Under the pieces are notes generated by a model. The model searched no databases. It saw nothing but the letters and a program-made list of their open reading frames with translations, and was not told the origin of the DNA. Positions 45,282-53,870 of a stretch of 64,000 nt of DNA are shown piece by piece. Numbering within the stretch: position 1 is the stretch's first letter; every line of letters starts with the position of its first letter. The translations under genes were made by a program, and so were the position numbers. Source of the DNA: Thermosipho africanus Ob7 (GTDB lineage Bacteria; Thermotogota; Thermotogae; Thermotogales; Fervidobacteriaceae); contig NZ_NKRG01000009.1 in the NCBI RefSeq assembly GCF_003351105.1, positions 1 through 64,000 of the forward strand. Direction: 5' to 3'.

Positions 45282-46136
45282 ATGGAAAAAATAGGAATTG
45301 TAGTTGATTCTGGATGTGATGTGGGAAATGTTGATTATCCCTTAAAGGTGGTTCCATTAAGAATATTTGTAAATGGAAAAGAATATAACGATGGAGAAAT
45401 TGATGAAGAATTTTTGTTTGAAAACTTAGATGGAGAAGTAAAAACTTCACTTCCAAATCCAGAAGCTATTAGGCAGGTTATGCTTGATTTTATAAATGAA
45501 GGTTATAAAAAGATAATAACTTTTAACATTTCAAGTAATTTAAGTGGTACATTTAATCTTTTTAGATTGATTAGCCAAGAGCTAATGGAAAAATTTGATG
45601 ATGTAAAAATAGTAAATATAGACACACTTAATATTTCAGTAGGTTCTGGCCTTATTGTGAGAAAATGTATTGAATACATACATTCTGGTAGCTTATTTGA
45701 AGATGTTGTAGAAAAATCAAAAGAAGATATTGAAAAATCAAAAGTTTTTTATGTTATTCCAACACTTAAATATCTTGCAAGAGGTGGACGAATAGGTAAA
45801 GTTAAGGCAATGCTCGGAGAATTTTTAAAAATGAAACCAGTTATATCTGTAAATAAAGAAGGAGAATATTATACGGTTACAAAGGCTCATGGTTTTAAAA
45901 AATCTATTAATGCAATGTACGAAGAGTTTTTAAAATTTGTTTCAAACAAAAAATTTATTTCGATTGTTGCTACAACTGGTAATAGCGAAAGTGTAAGGCG
46001 AATAAAAGAAAGTTTACTTGAAAAAATTAGGGATATCGAAAATTGTGTTAGAGCTTTTGAATCAGAAGTTTCAACAGTGCTTTCAGCTCATACGGGACCT
46101 GATTTGGTTGGAGTTGCGGCTTTAATATTAGATTAA
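45282..46136 (+). CDS. DegV-family fatty-acid-binding protein
   Basis: 284-residue DegV protein. Family members bind a fatty acid; in Firmicutes the FakB type presents it to the FakA kinase. VDSGCDVG at the start, NISSNLSGTFN with the headgroup-binding Ser, YLARGGRIGK in the middle and SAHTGPDLVGVA at the end are diagnostic. GTG 45273 is in frame, but ATG 45282 has AGGTG at a better distance. Probably co-transcribed with the unknown gene upstream. Confidence 0.88.
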   Translation: MEKIGIVVDSGCDVGNVDYPLKVVPLRIFVNGKEYNDGEIDEEFLFENLDGEVKTSLPNPEAIRQVMLDFINEGYKKIITFNISSNLSGTFNLFRLISQELMEKFDDVKIVNIDTLNISVGSGLIVRKCIEYIHSGSLFEDVVEKSKEDIEKSKVFYVIPTLKYLARGGRIGKVKAMLGEFLKMKPVISVNKEGEYYTVTKAHGFKKSINAMYEEFLKFVSNKKFISIVATTGNSESVRRIKESLLEKIRDIENCVRAFESEVSTVLSAHTGPDLVGVAALILD

Positions 46137-46168
46137 AAAAAGGTGCCCTTCTTGGGGCACCTTTTTTC
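46133..46168. terminator. Bidirectional terminator between degV and hup
   Basis: AAAAGGTGCCC pairs with GGGCACCTTTT across 46138-46164, flanked by A and T runs, between convergent genes. Confidence 0.88.
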
Positions 46169-46169
46169 A

Positions 46170-46448
46170 TTATTTGTTTACTTTTTCTTTTAATTCTTTT
46201 CCAGGTTTGAATTTTGGAACTTTTCTTGCAGGAATTTTAATTTTTTCTCTTGTTCTTGGGTTTACACCTGTTCTTTCTTCTGCTTTTCTTACTTCAAATG
46301 TTCCAAATCCGATAAGTTGAACTTTTTCCCCTTTTGCTAATGCATCGGAAATTGATTCAAATACTGCATCAACAACTGCTTTGATGTCTTTTTTCTTTAA
46401 TTCAGGAATCTTTTCAGCGATCATGTTAACAAGTTCCTTTTTACTCAT
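46170..46448 (-). CDS. hup: HU-family nucleoid DNA-binding protein
   Basis: 92-residue histone-like protein with the HU/IHF pattern: KKELVNMIAEK at the start, GEKVQLIGFGTFEVR in the saddle and RTGVNPRTREKIKIPARKVPKFKPGKELK in the DNA-binding arm, including the Pro that intercalates. It bends and compacts DNA. A minus-strand promoter, TTGCAA, 18 bases, TATATT, lies in the upstream gap. Monocistronic. Confidence 0.96.
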   Translation of the reverse strand: MSKKELVNMIAEKIPELKKKDIKAVVDAVFESISDALAKGEKVQLIGFGTFEVRKAEERTGVNPRTREKIKIPARKVPKFKPGKELKEKVNK

Positions 46449-46583
46449 ACCTTTTCCCTCCTCTTAGTTAATGGTGATAAGTACGATAATAATATATCAT
46501 TTTTGGTGTATCAATTGCAAATAGTTTATTTATAAGGCTTTGTGAAACATTATAATGAAAAAACGAGAAATAAGACAAAATAA

Positions 46584-47063
46584 TCATTTTTTTAAGTTTT
46601 TTCTGTAAAAATCGTCAATAATCTTTGAAATATCGAATTTTGTCTTATTCTCGGAAGAAATTACCAAATCTGCCTTTTGTGAAAATATAGAATGCATCTC
46701 TTCAAAGATTATATCTAGTTCTTTATCACTGTATTTTTTATTGATCTTTTTTAGTCTTTTAACGAATTTTTCTTTTGGAATTTTTATGTATATTATCTTT
46801 CCGTTAAAAAGCTCAAGGTTTGAGATAGTTCCAAGAGTAACTACAATTTTTTCTTCAAATTTTTTAAAACGCTTTAGAAATTTTCCTTCAAGTGATTTTA
46901 TTGTTTGAAGACCATTATTTCTAATTATATCGTTGAAAGATTTTCCTGTTTCTATTTTTAATATTTCATCAAAATCAACTACATCGTATCCAAAATCTTC
47001 TTTTAAAATTCTTCCCACAGCAGATTTGCCGCTTCCAGGGAGTCCAACTATATACAAAGGCAA
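46584..47063 (-). CDS. Shikimate-kinase-like P-loop kinase, divergent
   Basis: 159 residues with Walker A GLPGSGKSAVG at 6-16 and the shikimate-kinase-type segment VVDFDEILKIETGKSFNDIIRNNGLQTIKSLEGKFL. The usual shikimate-binding Arg of the ExxFRxxE motif and the GGG of the central loop (here TLGTISN) are not preserved. It may thus be a degenerate shikimate kinase or a kinase of another small substrate. No other aromatic-pathway gene is nearby. The start lies 11 bases after the YjbQ stop, in one transcript. Confidence 0.7.
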   Translation of the reverse strand: MPLYIVGLPGSGKSAVGRILKEDFGYDVVDFDEILKIETGKSFNDIIRNNGLQTIKSLEGKFLKRFKKFEEKIVVTLGTISNLELFNGKIIYIKIPKEKFVKRLKKINKKYSDKELDIIFEEMHSIFSQKADLVISSENKTKFDISKIIDDFYRKNLKK

Positions 47064-47074
47064 TTAAATCCCCC

Positions 47075-47473
47075 CTAATCAGATAATATTTTAATAAAAA
47101 CTTTTCTCCTCCTTGGACCATCAAACTCGCAGAAGTATACACCTTGCCATGTTCCAAGAACTAATTTTCCATTTTCTATTATTAAAGTAATACTTGGAGA
47201 TACAAGTGTAGATTTTATATGTGAATCAGAGTTTCCTTCAATATGGGTATAATCCCAATTAGCAGGTATAACCTTGTTTAAAGTTTTAACTATGTCACTT
47301 TTCACTGAAGGATCAGCATTTTCATTTATAGTAACAGCTGCAGTTGTATGTGGAACAAACACCACACAAATGCCTGATTTAATACCAGATTTACTTATCG
47401 TTTCTTCTATTTTATGAGTTATGTCTATGAACTCATTTCTTGTTTTTGTAGGAACTTCTAAGCTGTAAAGCAT
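47075..47473 (-). CDS. YjbQ/UPF0047 family protein
   Basis: 132-residue trimeric family protein. [18 protein letters not shown] with its metal-binding His, [18 protein letters not shown] and [19 protein letters not shown] are hallmark stretches. Family members show weak thiamine-phosphate synthase activity, but the true role is unsettled. Its promoter region faces the zur promoter across about 90 bases. Confidence 0.9.
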   Translation of the reverse strand: MLYSLEVPTKTRNEFIDITHKIEETISKSGIKSGICVVFVPHTTAAVTINENADPSVKSDIVKTLNKVIPANWDYTHIEGNSDSHIKSTLVSPSITLIIENGKLVLGTWQGVYFCEFDGPRRRKVFIKILSD

Positions 47474-47533
47474 CTTTATTCCCCCTTTTCAAAGCCTATT
47501 ATATCATAAAAACTGTTTTACTTGCAATTTTAC

Positions 47534-47583
47534 TTGATTTTTATAACTTTTTTTATTATAATATAAATGCAAATGATTTGCAT
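47534..47583 (+). promoter_or_regulatory. zur-znuACB promoter with Zur-type box
   Basis: TTGATT (47534-47539), 17 bases, TATAAT (47557-47562), then the palindrome ATGCAAAT-G-ATTTGCAT (47567-47583), a 7-1-7-type Fur-family operator over the transcription start. Zinc-loaded Zur bound there would shut off its own gene and the transporter. Confidence 0.75.
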
Positions 47584-47608
47584 TTGCAATTACTTGGAGG
47601 GGAATGAA

Positions 47609-47989
47609 GTGCTGACAAAATGGAGGAAATTGGTTTTAGATGTTATAAATTCAAGTGAGAAGCCACTTAATGCGGAAGATATTTATAGATTGAATAATTT
47701 CAAACCCAATTTGTCAACTGTATATAGAGCTTTAAATTATCTTGAGAAAAAAAGCTATATTTCTTCAGTATCTTTTGATGGTGGAACTAAGTATTATTTT
47801 TCAAAAGATAAGCATTTCCACTTTTTATATTGCACAAATTGTGGAAAAATAGAAGTTTTTGAAGAGTGTATGGCAAGTGAACTTGAAAAGAAAATTAAGA
47901 GTAAATTTGGTTATCTTATAACAGATCACGTATTTTATTTTAAAGGATTGTGTAAAAAATGTAGGAAGGAGGTAAAAGGGAATGAATAA
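47609..47989 (+). CDS. zur: Fur-family metal regulator, probably Zur
   Basis: 126 residues from GTG 47609 (GGAGGGG at 47596-47602); the in-frame upstream ATG falls inside the operator. Winged-helix part with LNAEDIYRLNNFKPNLSTVYRALNYLEK, then the dimerisation part with HFHFLYCTNCGKIEVFEEC and a second CxxC in GLCKKCRKE, forming the structural zinc site. Being first gene in an operon with a zinc-type ABC transporter argues for Zur rather than Fur or PerR. It overlaps the next gene by eight bases. Confidence 0.87.
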   Translation: MLTKWRKLVLDVINSSEKPLNAEDIYRLNNFKPNLSTVYRALNYLEKKSYISSVSFDGGTKYYFSKDKHFHFLYCTNCGKIEVFEECMASELEKKIKSKFGYLITDHVFYFKGLCKKCRKEVKGNE

Positions 47990-48773
47990 TAAAATATTAC
48001 TTACAGTCTTTTTAATTTTTGTTTCATCCCTTTCATTTTCTTTGATAGTTACAACTATCAATCCATACTATTTGATTGTTAAACAAATTGTAGGTGAAAA
48101 AGATGAGGTATATTTGTTGCTTAGCCCTAATGTAAATCCCCATACTTATTCACTAAGAGTAAGTGATGTAAAAATACTTTCAAAAGCAAATATTATTTTT
48201 GCAAATGGTGGGATAGAACCAGATTTAAGCAAATTTTATGTTGTATATTTAAGAGATTATATTCCTTCTTTGTTTGTTGAATACAACAACCCACATTTTT
48301 GGCTTGATCCTTACTTTGTCAAGTTTTATATAATTCCAACAATCGTTGAGAAATTAAGTAAAGTTTATCCTCAGTACAGGAGTGATTTTGAAGCAAATGC
48401 AAAAATTCTTTTGGGTGAAATTGATGAATTTTTGAGAGATTATAAAGCGTTAAATTTAAGTGGGACTGTGCTTGTTCATCATCCAAGTTTTTACTACTTT
48501 TTTAAAGAATTAAATTTAAAGGTGAAGTGGGTTGAGCAAGGGCACAATGTTTCAGTTGGTATGAAGAAGTTAATAGAAACTATAAAATCTGAAAATATTA
48601 TTGCAATATTTTCTGAGGTTCAACAATCAAAGGATGAAATAAAAATTATATCAAAACAACTGAACAAAAAGTATTACACTTTAGATCCTCTTGGAGTAAA
48701 TGCTAAAAAGTTCATAGATATTTACTATCAAAATTTTGAAGAGATAAGGAAGGCGTTAAATGATGACAAATGA
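47982..48773 (+). CDS. znuA: Zinc ABC transporter substrate-binding protein
   Basis: 263-residue exported protein of the cluster A-I metal-binding family; signal peptide about residues 1-20, no clear lipobox. Metal-ligand His are in NPHTYSL, NPHFWLDPY and LVHHPSFYYFF, with an Asp in TLDPLG. The His-rich loop common in ZnuA is missing, so manganese is possible, but the Zur-like regulator and box favour zinc. Confidence 0.85.
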   Translation: MNNKILLTVFLIFVSSLSFSLIVTTINPYYLIVKQIVGEKDEVYLLLSPNVNPHTYSLRVSDVKILSKANIIFANGGIEPDLSKFYVVYLRDYIPSLFVEYNNPHFWLDPYFVKFYIIPTIVEKLSKVYPQYRSDFEANAKILLGEIDEFLRDYKALNLSGTVLVHHPSFYYFFKELNLKVKWVEQGHNVSVGMKKLIETIKSENIIAIFSEVQQSKDEIKIISKQLNKKYYTLDPLGVNAKKFIDIYYQNFEEIRKALNDDK

Positions 48774-49488
48774 TATAGCTGTAATGGTTAAAGATTTAAA
48801 CTATCTAATAGGGGAAAAATATATTCTAAAAAATATCAACTTTTCAATTAAAAAAGGTGAGTTTGTAGGAATTGTAGGTCCTAATGGGGCGGGTAAATCT
48901 ACTTTGATAAAGATTCTAATTGGTGAAATAGATAATTACGTTGGAGAAGTTATGATAGAAGGGAAAATAGGATACCTTCCACAAGTTCAAACGTTTAATA
49001 GGGAGGTACCTATTAACGCTTATCAATTTGTAAAAATGGGAAGCTACAGAAATAAGAAAAATGTAAAACTTATTGAAAAGCTAATTGAAGAAGTAGGACT
49101 TTCAGGAAAAGAAAAGCAACTTATAGGGACAATGTCAGGTGGAGAGATTCAAAGACTTTCACTTGCAAGAGCGTTGGTTTCTGAACCAGATATTTTGATT
49201 TTAGATGAACCAGAAGCTGGTGTTGATCAAATGGGTAAAGCAAGATTTTATGAGCTTTTAGAAGAGTTTCAAAAACGACTTAATTTAACGATTATAATGG
49301 TTTCTCACGATATAGGTATGGTTTTTGAAAAGTGTACAACGGTGATGTGTTTGAATAAAACTCTTCATTGCCATGGGCCAACAGAAAAAATAAAGCCCGA
49401 TGAATTAAAATTGTTATTTCCTGATTTTGATTTGTGGATAAGATCTAAAAACCATTATGAAAGGGAGCATGAACATGGAGATATTTGA
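48760..49488 (+). CDS. znuC: Zinc ABC transporter ATP-binding protein
   Basis: 242-residue ABC ATPase: Walker A GPNGAGKST near residues 39-47, Q-loop in YLPQVQTFNREVP, signature MSGGEIQRLSLARAL, Walker B ILILDEPEAGVD and switch His in VSHDIG. It overlaps znuA by 14 bases and the permease gene by 14, showing translational coupling. Confidence 0.92.
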   Translation: MMTNDIAVMVKDLNYLIGEKYILKNINFSIKKGEFVGIVGPNGAGKSTLIKILIGEIDNYVGEVMIEGKIGYLPQVQTFNREVPINAYQFVKMGSYRNKKNVKLIEKLIEEVGLSGKEKQLIGTMSGGEIQRLSLARALVSEPDILILDEPEAGVDQMGKARFYELLEEFQKRLNLTIIMVSHDIGMVFEKCTTVMCLNKTLHCHGPTEKIKPDELKLLFPDFDLWIRSKNHYEREHEHGDI

Positions 49489-50272
49489 ATTTGACTTTTT
49501 AAGGATAGCATTTTTGGCTACAATTTTAGCTTCAATATCTTCAGCACTCATATCACCAATAGTTGTTTACAAGAGGATGGAGTTTATTGGTGATGGTACT
49601 GCCCATGCTGCTTTTGCGGGCCTTGCGTTTGGGCTTTTGTTTGGAATTAATTATAGGCTTATGGCAGTTTTAACTGCTATAGTATTTTCGATTATAATAA
49701 GCTATTTTACCAATAAAAGTAAGATTCATGAAAATAGTGCTATAGGTATGTTGCTTCCCGTATTTATGTCTGTGGGTGTTATTTTGCTTTCAAAAAGTTC
49801 TACATACGTTCAGGACATAACAAGTTATTTGTTTGGAGACATATTGCTGGTTAATATATCTGATTTTTATTTTCTAATGTTTATAATAACATTGATAATC
49901 GTTTTTTTAGCTATTTTTAGAGAAGAAATACTTTACTTTCTTGCAGATGAAAAGATGGCTTCTTTTTATGGAGTAAAAACTTCTTTGCTTCGAGCATTGC
50001 TTTTGGGAGTAATTTCTGTAATGGTAGTAGGTATAGTAAAGATTTCCGGAGTTATTTTACTTGGGGCACTTTTAATAATTCCAGGACTTGTTTCAAAAAG
50101 TTTTGCAAAATCGTATAAAAGTGTGTTTTTTATTTCGGTTGTTTATAATGTCCTTGTATCTATTATAGGATTTTACATTGCATATATTCTTGATATTTCA
50201 CCAGGCCCTTCAATCGTTTTAACATCTTTTACAGCTTTTGTTTTTTTGCTCTTTTTCAAAAAAAGTAAATAG
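49475..50272 (+). CDS. znuB: Zinc ABC transporter permease
   Basis: 265-residue permease from ATG 49475 (GGGAG at 49463-49467; earlier in-frame ATGs are too close to or before that site). Seven to eight membrane helices and the family stretches RMEFIGDGTAHAAFAGLAFG, VKISGVILLGALLIIPGL and SPGPSIVL are seen. It transports the ion delivered by ZnuA. End of the zur operon. Confidence 0.9.
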   Translation: MEIFEFDFLRIAFLATILASISSALISPIVVYKRMEFIGDGTAHAAFAGLAFGLLFGINYRLMAVLTAIVFSIIISYFTNKSKIHENSAIGMLLPVFMSVGVILLSKSSTYVQDITSYLFGDILLVNISDFYFLMFIITLIIVFLAIFREEILYFLADEKMASFYGVKTSLLRALLLGVISVMVVGIVKISGVILLGALLIIPGLVSKSFAKSYKSVFFISVVYNVLVSIIGFYIAYILDISPGPSIVLTSFTAFVFLLFFKKSK

Positions 50273-50287
50273 TCATAAATCTTATTA

Positions 50288-50316
50288 TTGACATCAAAAA
50301 TAAATTATGATATTAT
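50288..50316 (+). promoter_or_regulatory. tRNA-Met promoter
   Basis: TTGACA (50288-50293), 17 bases, TATTAT (50311-50316), ending ten bases before the tRNA. Confidence 0.8.
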
Positions 50317-50325
50317 ATTAGACGC

Positions 50326-50401
50326 GGCGGCGTAGCTCAGTGGCTAGAGCAACTGATTCATAATCAGTGAGTCATGGGTTCGAGTCCCATCGCCGCCACC
50401 A
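50326..50401 (+). tRNA. tRNA-Met (anticodon CAT, elongator type)
   Basis: Acceptor stem GGCGGCG/CGCCGCC, anticodon arm ACTGA-TTCATAA-TCAGT, T-arm GGTTCGAGTCC, encoded CCA. The paired first acceptor base excludes initiator tRNA. A CAT anticodon could also be tRNA-Ile2 after lysidine modification, but the overall form resembles elongator Met. Confidence 0.9.
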
Positions 50402-50419
50402 AAATAGAAAAGTTAAGAG

Positions 50420-50452
50420 AATGGAGCCGATAAGGCTCCGTTTTTTTTTTTA
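50420..50452 (+). terminator. Terminator of tRNA-Met
   Basis: TGGAGCC (50422-50428) pairs with GGCTCCG (50434-50440), then at least ten T. Confidence 0.88.
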
Positions 50453-50602
50453 CAATATTGAATTTTTTTCCTTAGTGAGTATAATGAATAAATTATTAGA
50501 GAATTTTTCTTTTTGAAATATGAATTTGCCTAAGTAACTTTTAATGTTAATGATGATTGACTATATAGTTATGTGTGAAAAATTTTTCTATTAAGATATT
50601 AA

Positions 50603-50704
50603 ATGTCTCCACAAACATTTAAAAATGTTACCTACCTCTATGAAGCTTTATACGCTACTATAGAAAATTTCTTTATTCCAGAAATTATAGAAAGTATAAA
50701 ATAG
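50603..50704 (+). CDS. Short ORF or gene fragment, unknown
   Basis: 33 codons from ATG 50603, reading MSPQTFKNVTYLYEALYAT and ending TAG. The composition looks protein-like and a terminator follows directly, but no ribosome site precedes it. It may be the 3' end of a deleted gene or a small peptide. The rest of 50453-50800 shows nothing I can name. Confidence 0.3.
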   Translation: MSPQTFKNVTYLYEALYATIENFFIPEIIESIK

Positions 50705-50707
50705 TAA

Positions 50708-50737
50708 AATTCCCAGGTTTTCCTGGGAATTTTTTAT
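50708..50737 (+). terminator. Terminator after the short ORF
   Basis: AATTCCCAGG (50708-50717) pairs with CCTGGGAATT (50722-50731), then a T run. Confidence 0.8.
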
Positions 50738-50813
50738 TAGTTAGATTTGATGTGATTTTTTTAGCTTTATACTATTTAAAGCTTTCAAATGAATATATTG
50801 CCTTTTAATCTTA

Positions 50814-50863
50814 ATCGTGAAAAATTTCATGATTTTTGATTTGATGTTAAAATATTAATAGAT
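50814..50863 (+). promoter_or_regulatory. Rex-like box and promoter of acd-etfBA
   Basis: TCGTGAAAAATTTCATGA (50814-50831) is nearly symmetric and, by my alignment, matches the classic Rex operator TTGTGAAATATTTCACAA at 14 of 18 positions. TTGATT (50835-50840), 17 bases, TAGATA (50858-50863) is a plausible promoter right after it. Confidence 0.45.
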
Positions 50864-50903
50864 AATGTTAAAAAAATCACAAATCAAAAAGGGGGAACTT
50901 GCG

Positions 50904-52043
50904 TTGGAATTTCAACTTACGAAACTTCAAAAATGGATAAAAAAAGCAGCAAGAGAGATAACTGAAAAAGAGTTTAAGAATCTTGCAGCAAAGGTTGATG
51001 AGGAAGGTTATTTTCCTATTGAAAATGTTGAAAAGTTAAGGAAATACGGTTTTTTAGGAATGAATATTCCAAGAGAATACGGTGGAGCAGGAGCTGATGA
51101 TCTATCTTATGTTATAGCAGTTGAAGAGATTTCAAGATATTGTGCTACTACAGGGGTTATTCTCTCAGCACATAATTCTTTAGCTTGTTGGCCAATATAC
51201 TACTATGGAACGGATTATCAGAAAGAAAAATTTTTGAGACCTCTTGCAACTGGTGAAAAACTTGGTGCATTTGCATTGACTGAACCAAATGCTGGAAGTG
51301 ATGCTTCAAATCAATCTACATATGCAGTTAAAGATGGAAATAATTGGATTATAAATGGAACAAAGATATTTATAACAAATGGTGGGGTTGCAGATATTTA
51401 TATAATTTTTGCTTCCACTAATAAGGAATTGGGAGCAAAAGGTATAAGTGCGTTTATAGTCGAAAGAGATACACCCGGATTTAGCATAGGAAAGATTGAA
51501 GAAAAGATGGGAATCAGAGGTTCAGCAACGGCAGAGCTAATTTTAAATAACGTTGTAGTTCCTGGAGAAAATTTGCTTGGCAAAGAAGGGCAAGGGTTTA
51601 AAATTGCTTTAAAAACTCTAGATGGCGGACGTATCGGTATTGCAGCCCAAGCCCTTGGGATTGCACAAGGTGCTTTTGATGAAACAGTAAAGTACATTAA
51701 GCAAAGGGAACAATTTGGAAGGCCAATTGCAAAATTTCAATCGGTCCAGTTTATGATTGCAGAAATGAAAACAAAGATTGAGGCAGCAAGATGTCTTGTT
51801 TATAATGCTGCTTTAAAGAAGATGAAATGTTCTGATTATTCTTTGGAAGCTGCAATGGCAAAGTATTATGCTTCAGATGTTGCAATGGAGGTTACAAGAA
51901 TGGCTGTTCAATTGCATGGAGGTTACGGCTATACAAAGGAATATCCAGTAGAAAGAATGATGAGAGATGCAAAAATAACGGAAATATATGAAGGGACCAC
52001 AGAAGTTCAAAAGATTGTAATATCATCAAACATACTAAAGTAA
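50904..52043 (+). CDS. acd: Acyl-CoA dehydrogenase
   Basis: 379-residue FAD enzyme oxidising or reducing short-chain acyl-CoA at the alpha-beta bond. Family stretches include GAFALTEPNAGSDASN, KIFITNGGVADIYI, MGIRGSATAELILNNVVVP, LHGGYGYTKEYPVERMMRDAKI and the catalytic Glu in EIYEGTTEVQ. The frame opens at 50865, but TTG 50904 (GGGGG 50891-50895) gives the usual start; the earlier ATG may precede the transcript. Followed by etfB and etfA, so electrons pass to that flavoprotein; a bifurcating Bcd/Etf-type complex is possible. Confidence 0.9.
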   Translation: MEFQLTKLQKWIKKAAREITEKEFKNLAAKVDEEGYFPIENVEKLRKYGFLGMNIPREYGGAGADDLSYVIAVEEISRYCATTGVILSAHNSLACWPIYYYGTDYQKEKFLRPLATGEKLGAFALTEPNAGSDASNQSTYAVKDGNNWIINGTKIFITNGGVADIYIIFASTNKELGAKGISAFIVERDTPGFSIGKIEEKMGIRGSATAELILNNVVVPGENLLGKEGQGFKIALKTLDGGRIGIAAQALGIAQGAFDETVKYIKQREQFGRPIAKFQSVQFMIAEMKTKIEAARCLVYNAALKKMKCSDYSLEAAMAKYYASDVAMEVTRMAVQLHGGYGYTKEYPVERMMRDAKITEIYEGTTEVQKIVISSNILK

Positions 52044-52055
52044 GGGGGAAACAAT

Positions 52056-52838
52056 ATGAATATTGTGGTTTGTATAAAGCAAGTTCCGGATACTACAGAG
52101 TTAAAGATAGATCCAATAACTGGAACACTTATTAGAAAAGGTGTGCCTTCCATTATGAACTATGATGATAAAGCTGCCCTTGAAGAAGCCTTGAAGTTAA
52201 AAGATCAAATAGGGGCTAAAGTTACTGCTATTTCTATGGGACCTGAACAAGCAAAAGAAGTACTTGAAGAAGCTTTAGCTATGGGAGCAGATGATGCGAT
52301 TTTGATTAGTGATAAGGTTTTTAGCGGCTCTGATACATGGGCTACTTCTAATGTTTTAAGTGAAGCAATTAAGAAAATTGGATTCGACGTAATATTTACT
52401 GGAAGACAAGCTATAGATGGAGATACTGCTCAAGTTGGACCTCAGATTGCACAAAAACTTGGTATACCTCAGGTAACTTATGTAAGAAAGCTTTCATATA
52501 AAGAAGGGAAATTTTTAATTGAAAGAGAGATGGATGATTATATTGAGATTATGGAAGCAAGGCCGCCTGTTTTATTTTCCGTTGTTAAAGAAGCTAACAA
52601 TCCAAGGTATCTGGATGTAAGAAGGTTAGTTGATATTTGTCAAAAAGATCCAATACAAATCTGGAATAACAATGATTTAAAAATTGATGAAAGCATAATT
52701 GGATTGAAAGGTTCACCTACAAAAGTAAAGAAAACATTTACCCCGACGTTTGAAAAAGAAACTAAGGTAATTGAAGGAAGTACAGATGAAAAAGTTCAAA
52801 CTCTCATTAAAGAACTCAAGGAAAAGCATTTAATATAA
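52056..52838 (+). CDS. etfB: Electron transfer flavoprotein beta subunit
   Basis: 260 residues starting IVVCIKQVPDTTELKIDPITGTLIR, the hallmark EtfB N-terminus, with AISMGPEQAKEVLEEALAMGADDAILISD and DVIFTGRQAIDGDTAQVGPQIAQ. This form is close to clostridial EtfB of butyryl-CoA dehydrogenase complexes, some of which bifurcate electrons between crotonyl-CoA and ferredoxin; bifurcation here is inference. ATG after AGGGGGAA; 12 bases from acd. Confidence 0.93.
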   Translation: MNIVVCIKQVPDTTELKIDPITGTLIRKGVPSIMNYDDKAALEEALKLKDQIGAKVTAISMGPEQAKEVLEEALAMGADDAILISDKVFSGSDTWATSNVLSEAIKKIGFDVIFTGRQAIDGDTAQVGPQIAQKLGIPQVTYVRKLSYKEGKFLIEREMDDYIEIMEARPPVLFSVVKEANNPRYLDVRRLVDICQKDPIQIWNNNDLKIDESIIGLKGSPTKVKKTFTPTFEKETKVIEGSTDEKVQTLIKELKEKHLI

Positions 52839-52852
52839 GGAGGAAAATAAAG

Positions 52853-53824
52853 ATGAAAGAAATATGGGTTTATATAGAAACGTTTAATAAAAAGGTGAAA
52901 AAAGTTAGTCTTGAGCTTTTGACAAAAGCAAATGAACTTTCACAAAAATTGAGTGCAAAGGTTGTAGCAGTTTACATTGATAAAGACGATTTGGATGATA
53001 CTATTTCAAAGTATGGAGCAGATAAAATAGTTCATTTGTACAATAAAGATTTGCAATTTTACGACAGCCAGGTATATACAAATGCATTGTATAATTTGAT
53101 AAAAGATAACAGACCTCATATATTGTTAATTGGTGCAACGTCAGTTGGTAGAGATTTAGCTCCAAGACTTGCAGCAAAGTTAAATACCGGTCTTACCGCA
53201 GATTGTACACAGCTTGATTTAGATGAGGATGGCTTATTGCTTCAAACACGACCTGCCTTCGGCGGAAATATAATGGCAACTATTATTTGTCCTGAACATA
53301 TTCCTCAGATGGCAACTGTAAGACCGGGTATTTTTGAGGCAAAAAAATTAGAAAAGATTCCAGAAATAGAAAAAATTGAATTTGAACTTGAAAAGAATTG
53401 TACAACAAAAACTTTAGAAATTATGAAAAAAAACTCTCTTTTAAAAGATATCACCGAAAGTGATGTTATAGTTGCAGGGGGGAGAGGACTTTCAAAGAAG
53501 GAAGGATTTGATCTTTTAAGAGACCTTGCAAAAGAATTAAATGGTACAATTGCGGCTTCACGTGCAGCGGTTGAGGCAGGTTGGGCACCTCAAGAAATCC
53601 AAGTTGGCCAAACTGGGAAAACGGTAAAACCGAAAATATATATAGCTTGTGGTATTTCAGGAGCAATACAGCATATTGCAGGAATGAAAGATTCAAAATG
53701 TATAATAGCTATTAATAAAGATAAAAATGCTCCTATATTTAAAATAGCAGATTATGCAATAGTTGGAGATATATACGAAGTTGTTCCAAAGTTGATTGAA
53801 AAATTAAGGTTTTTAAAACAATAA
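52853..53824 (+). CDS. etfA: Electron transfer flavoprotein alpha subunit
   Basis: 323 residues. The C-terminal FAD domain has VVAGGRGLSKKEGFDLL..LAKELNGTIAASRAAVEAGW and VKPKIYIACGISGAIQHIAGMKDSK; the N-terminal half has LIGATSVGRDLAPRLAAKLNTGLTADCTQL. No N-terminal ferredoxin domain. ATG follows AGGAGGAAAA. With EtfB it carries electrons between the acyl-CoA dehydrogenase and NADH, ferredoxin or a membrane acceptor. Confidence 0.94.
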   Translation: MKEIWVYIETFNKKVKKVSLELLTKANELSQKLSAKVVAVYIDKDDLDDTISKYGADKIVHLYNKDLQFYDSQVYTNALYNLIKDNRPHILLIGATSVGRDLAPRLAAKLNTGLTADCTQLDLDEDGLLLQTRPAFGGNIMATIICPEHIPQMATVRPGIFEAKKLEKIPEIEKIEFELEKNCTTKTLEIMKKNSLLKDITESDVIVAGGRGLSKKEGFDLLRDLAKELNGTIAASRAAVEAGWAPQEIQVGQTGKTVKPKIYIACGISGAIQHIAGMKDSKCIIAINKDKNAPIFKIADYAIVGDIYEVVPKLIEKLRFLKQ

Positions 53825-53826
53825 TT

Positions 53827-53854
53827 TTGAAAAAGTTAGAAAAATATGTATAAT
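53827..53854 (+). promoter_or_regulatory. Promoter before the MATE gene
   Basis: TTGAAA (53827-53832), 16 bases, TATAAT (53849-53854). The expected start near 53861 lies just before the hairpin at 53871. Confidence 0.65.
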
Positions 53855-53870
53855 ATAAATGAAGTTGTTT

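Noticed and set aside
46584-47063. Firm assignment as shikimate kinase aroK
   Set aside because: Key substrate-binding residues of the family are not conserved and no aromatic-pathway neighbour supports it.
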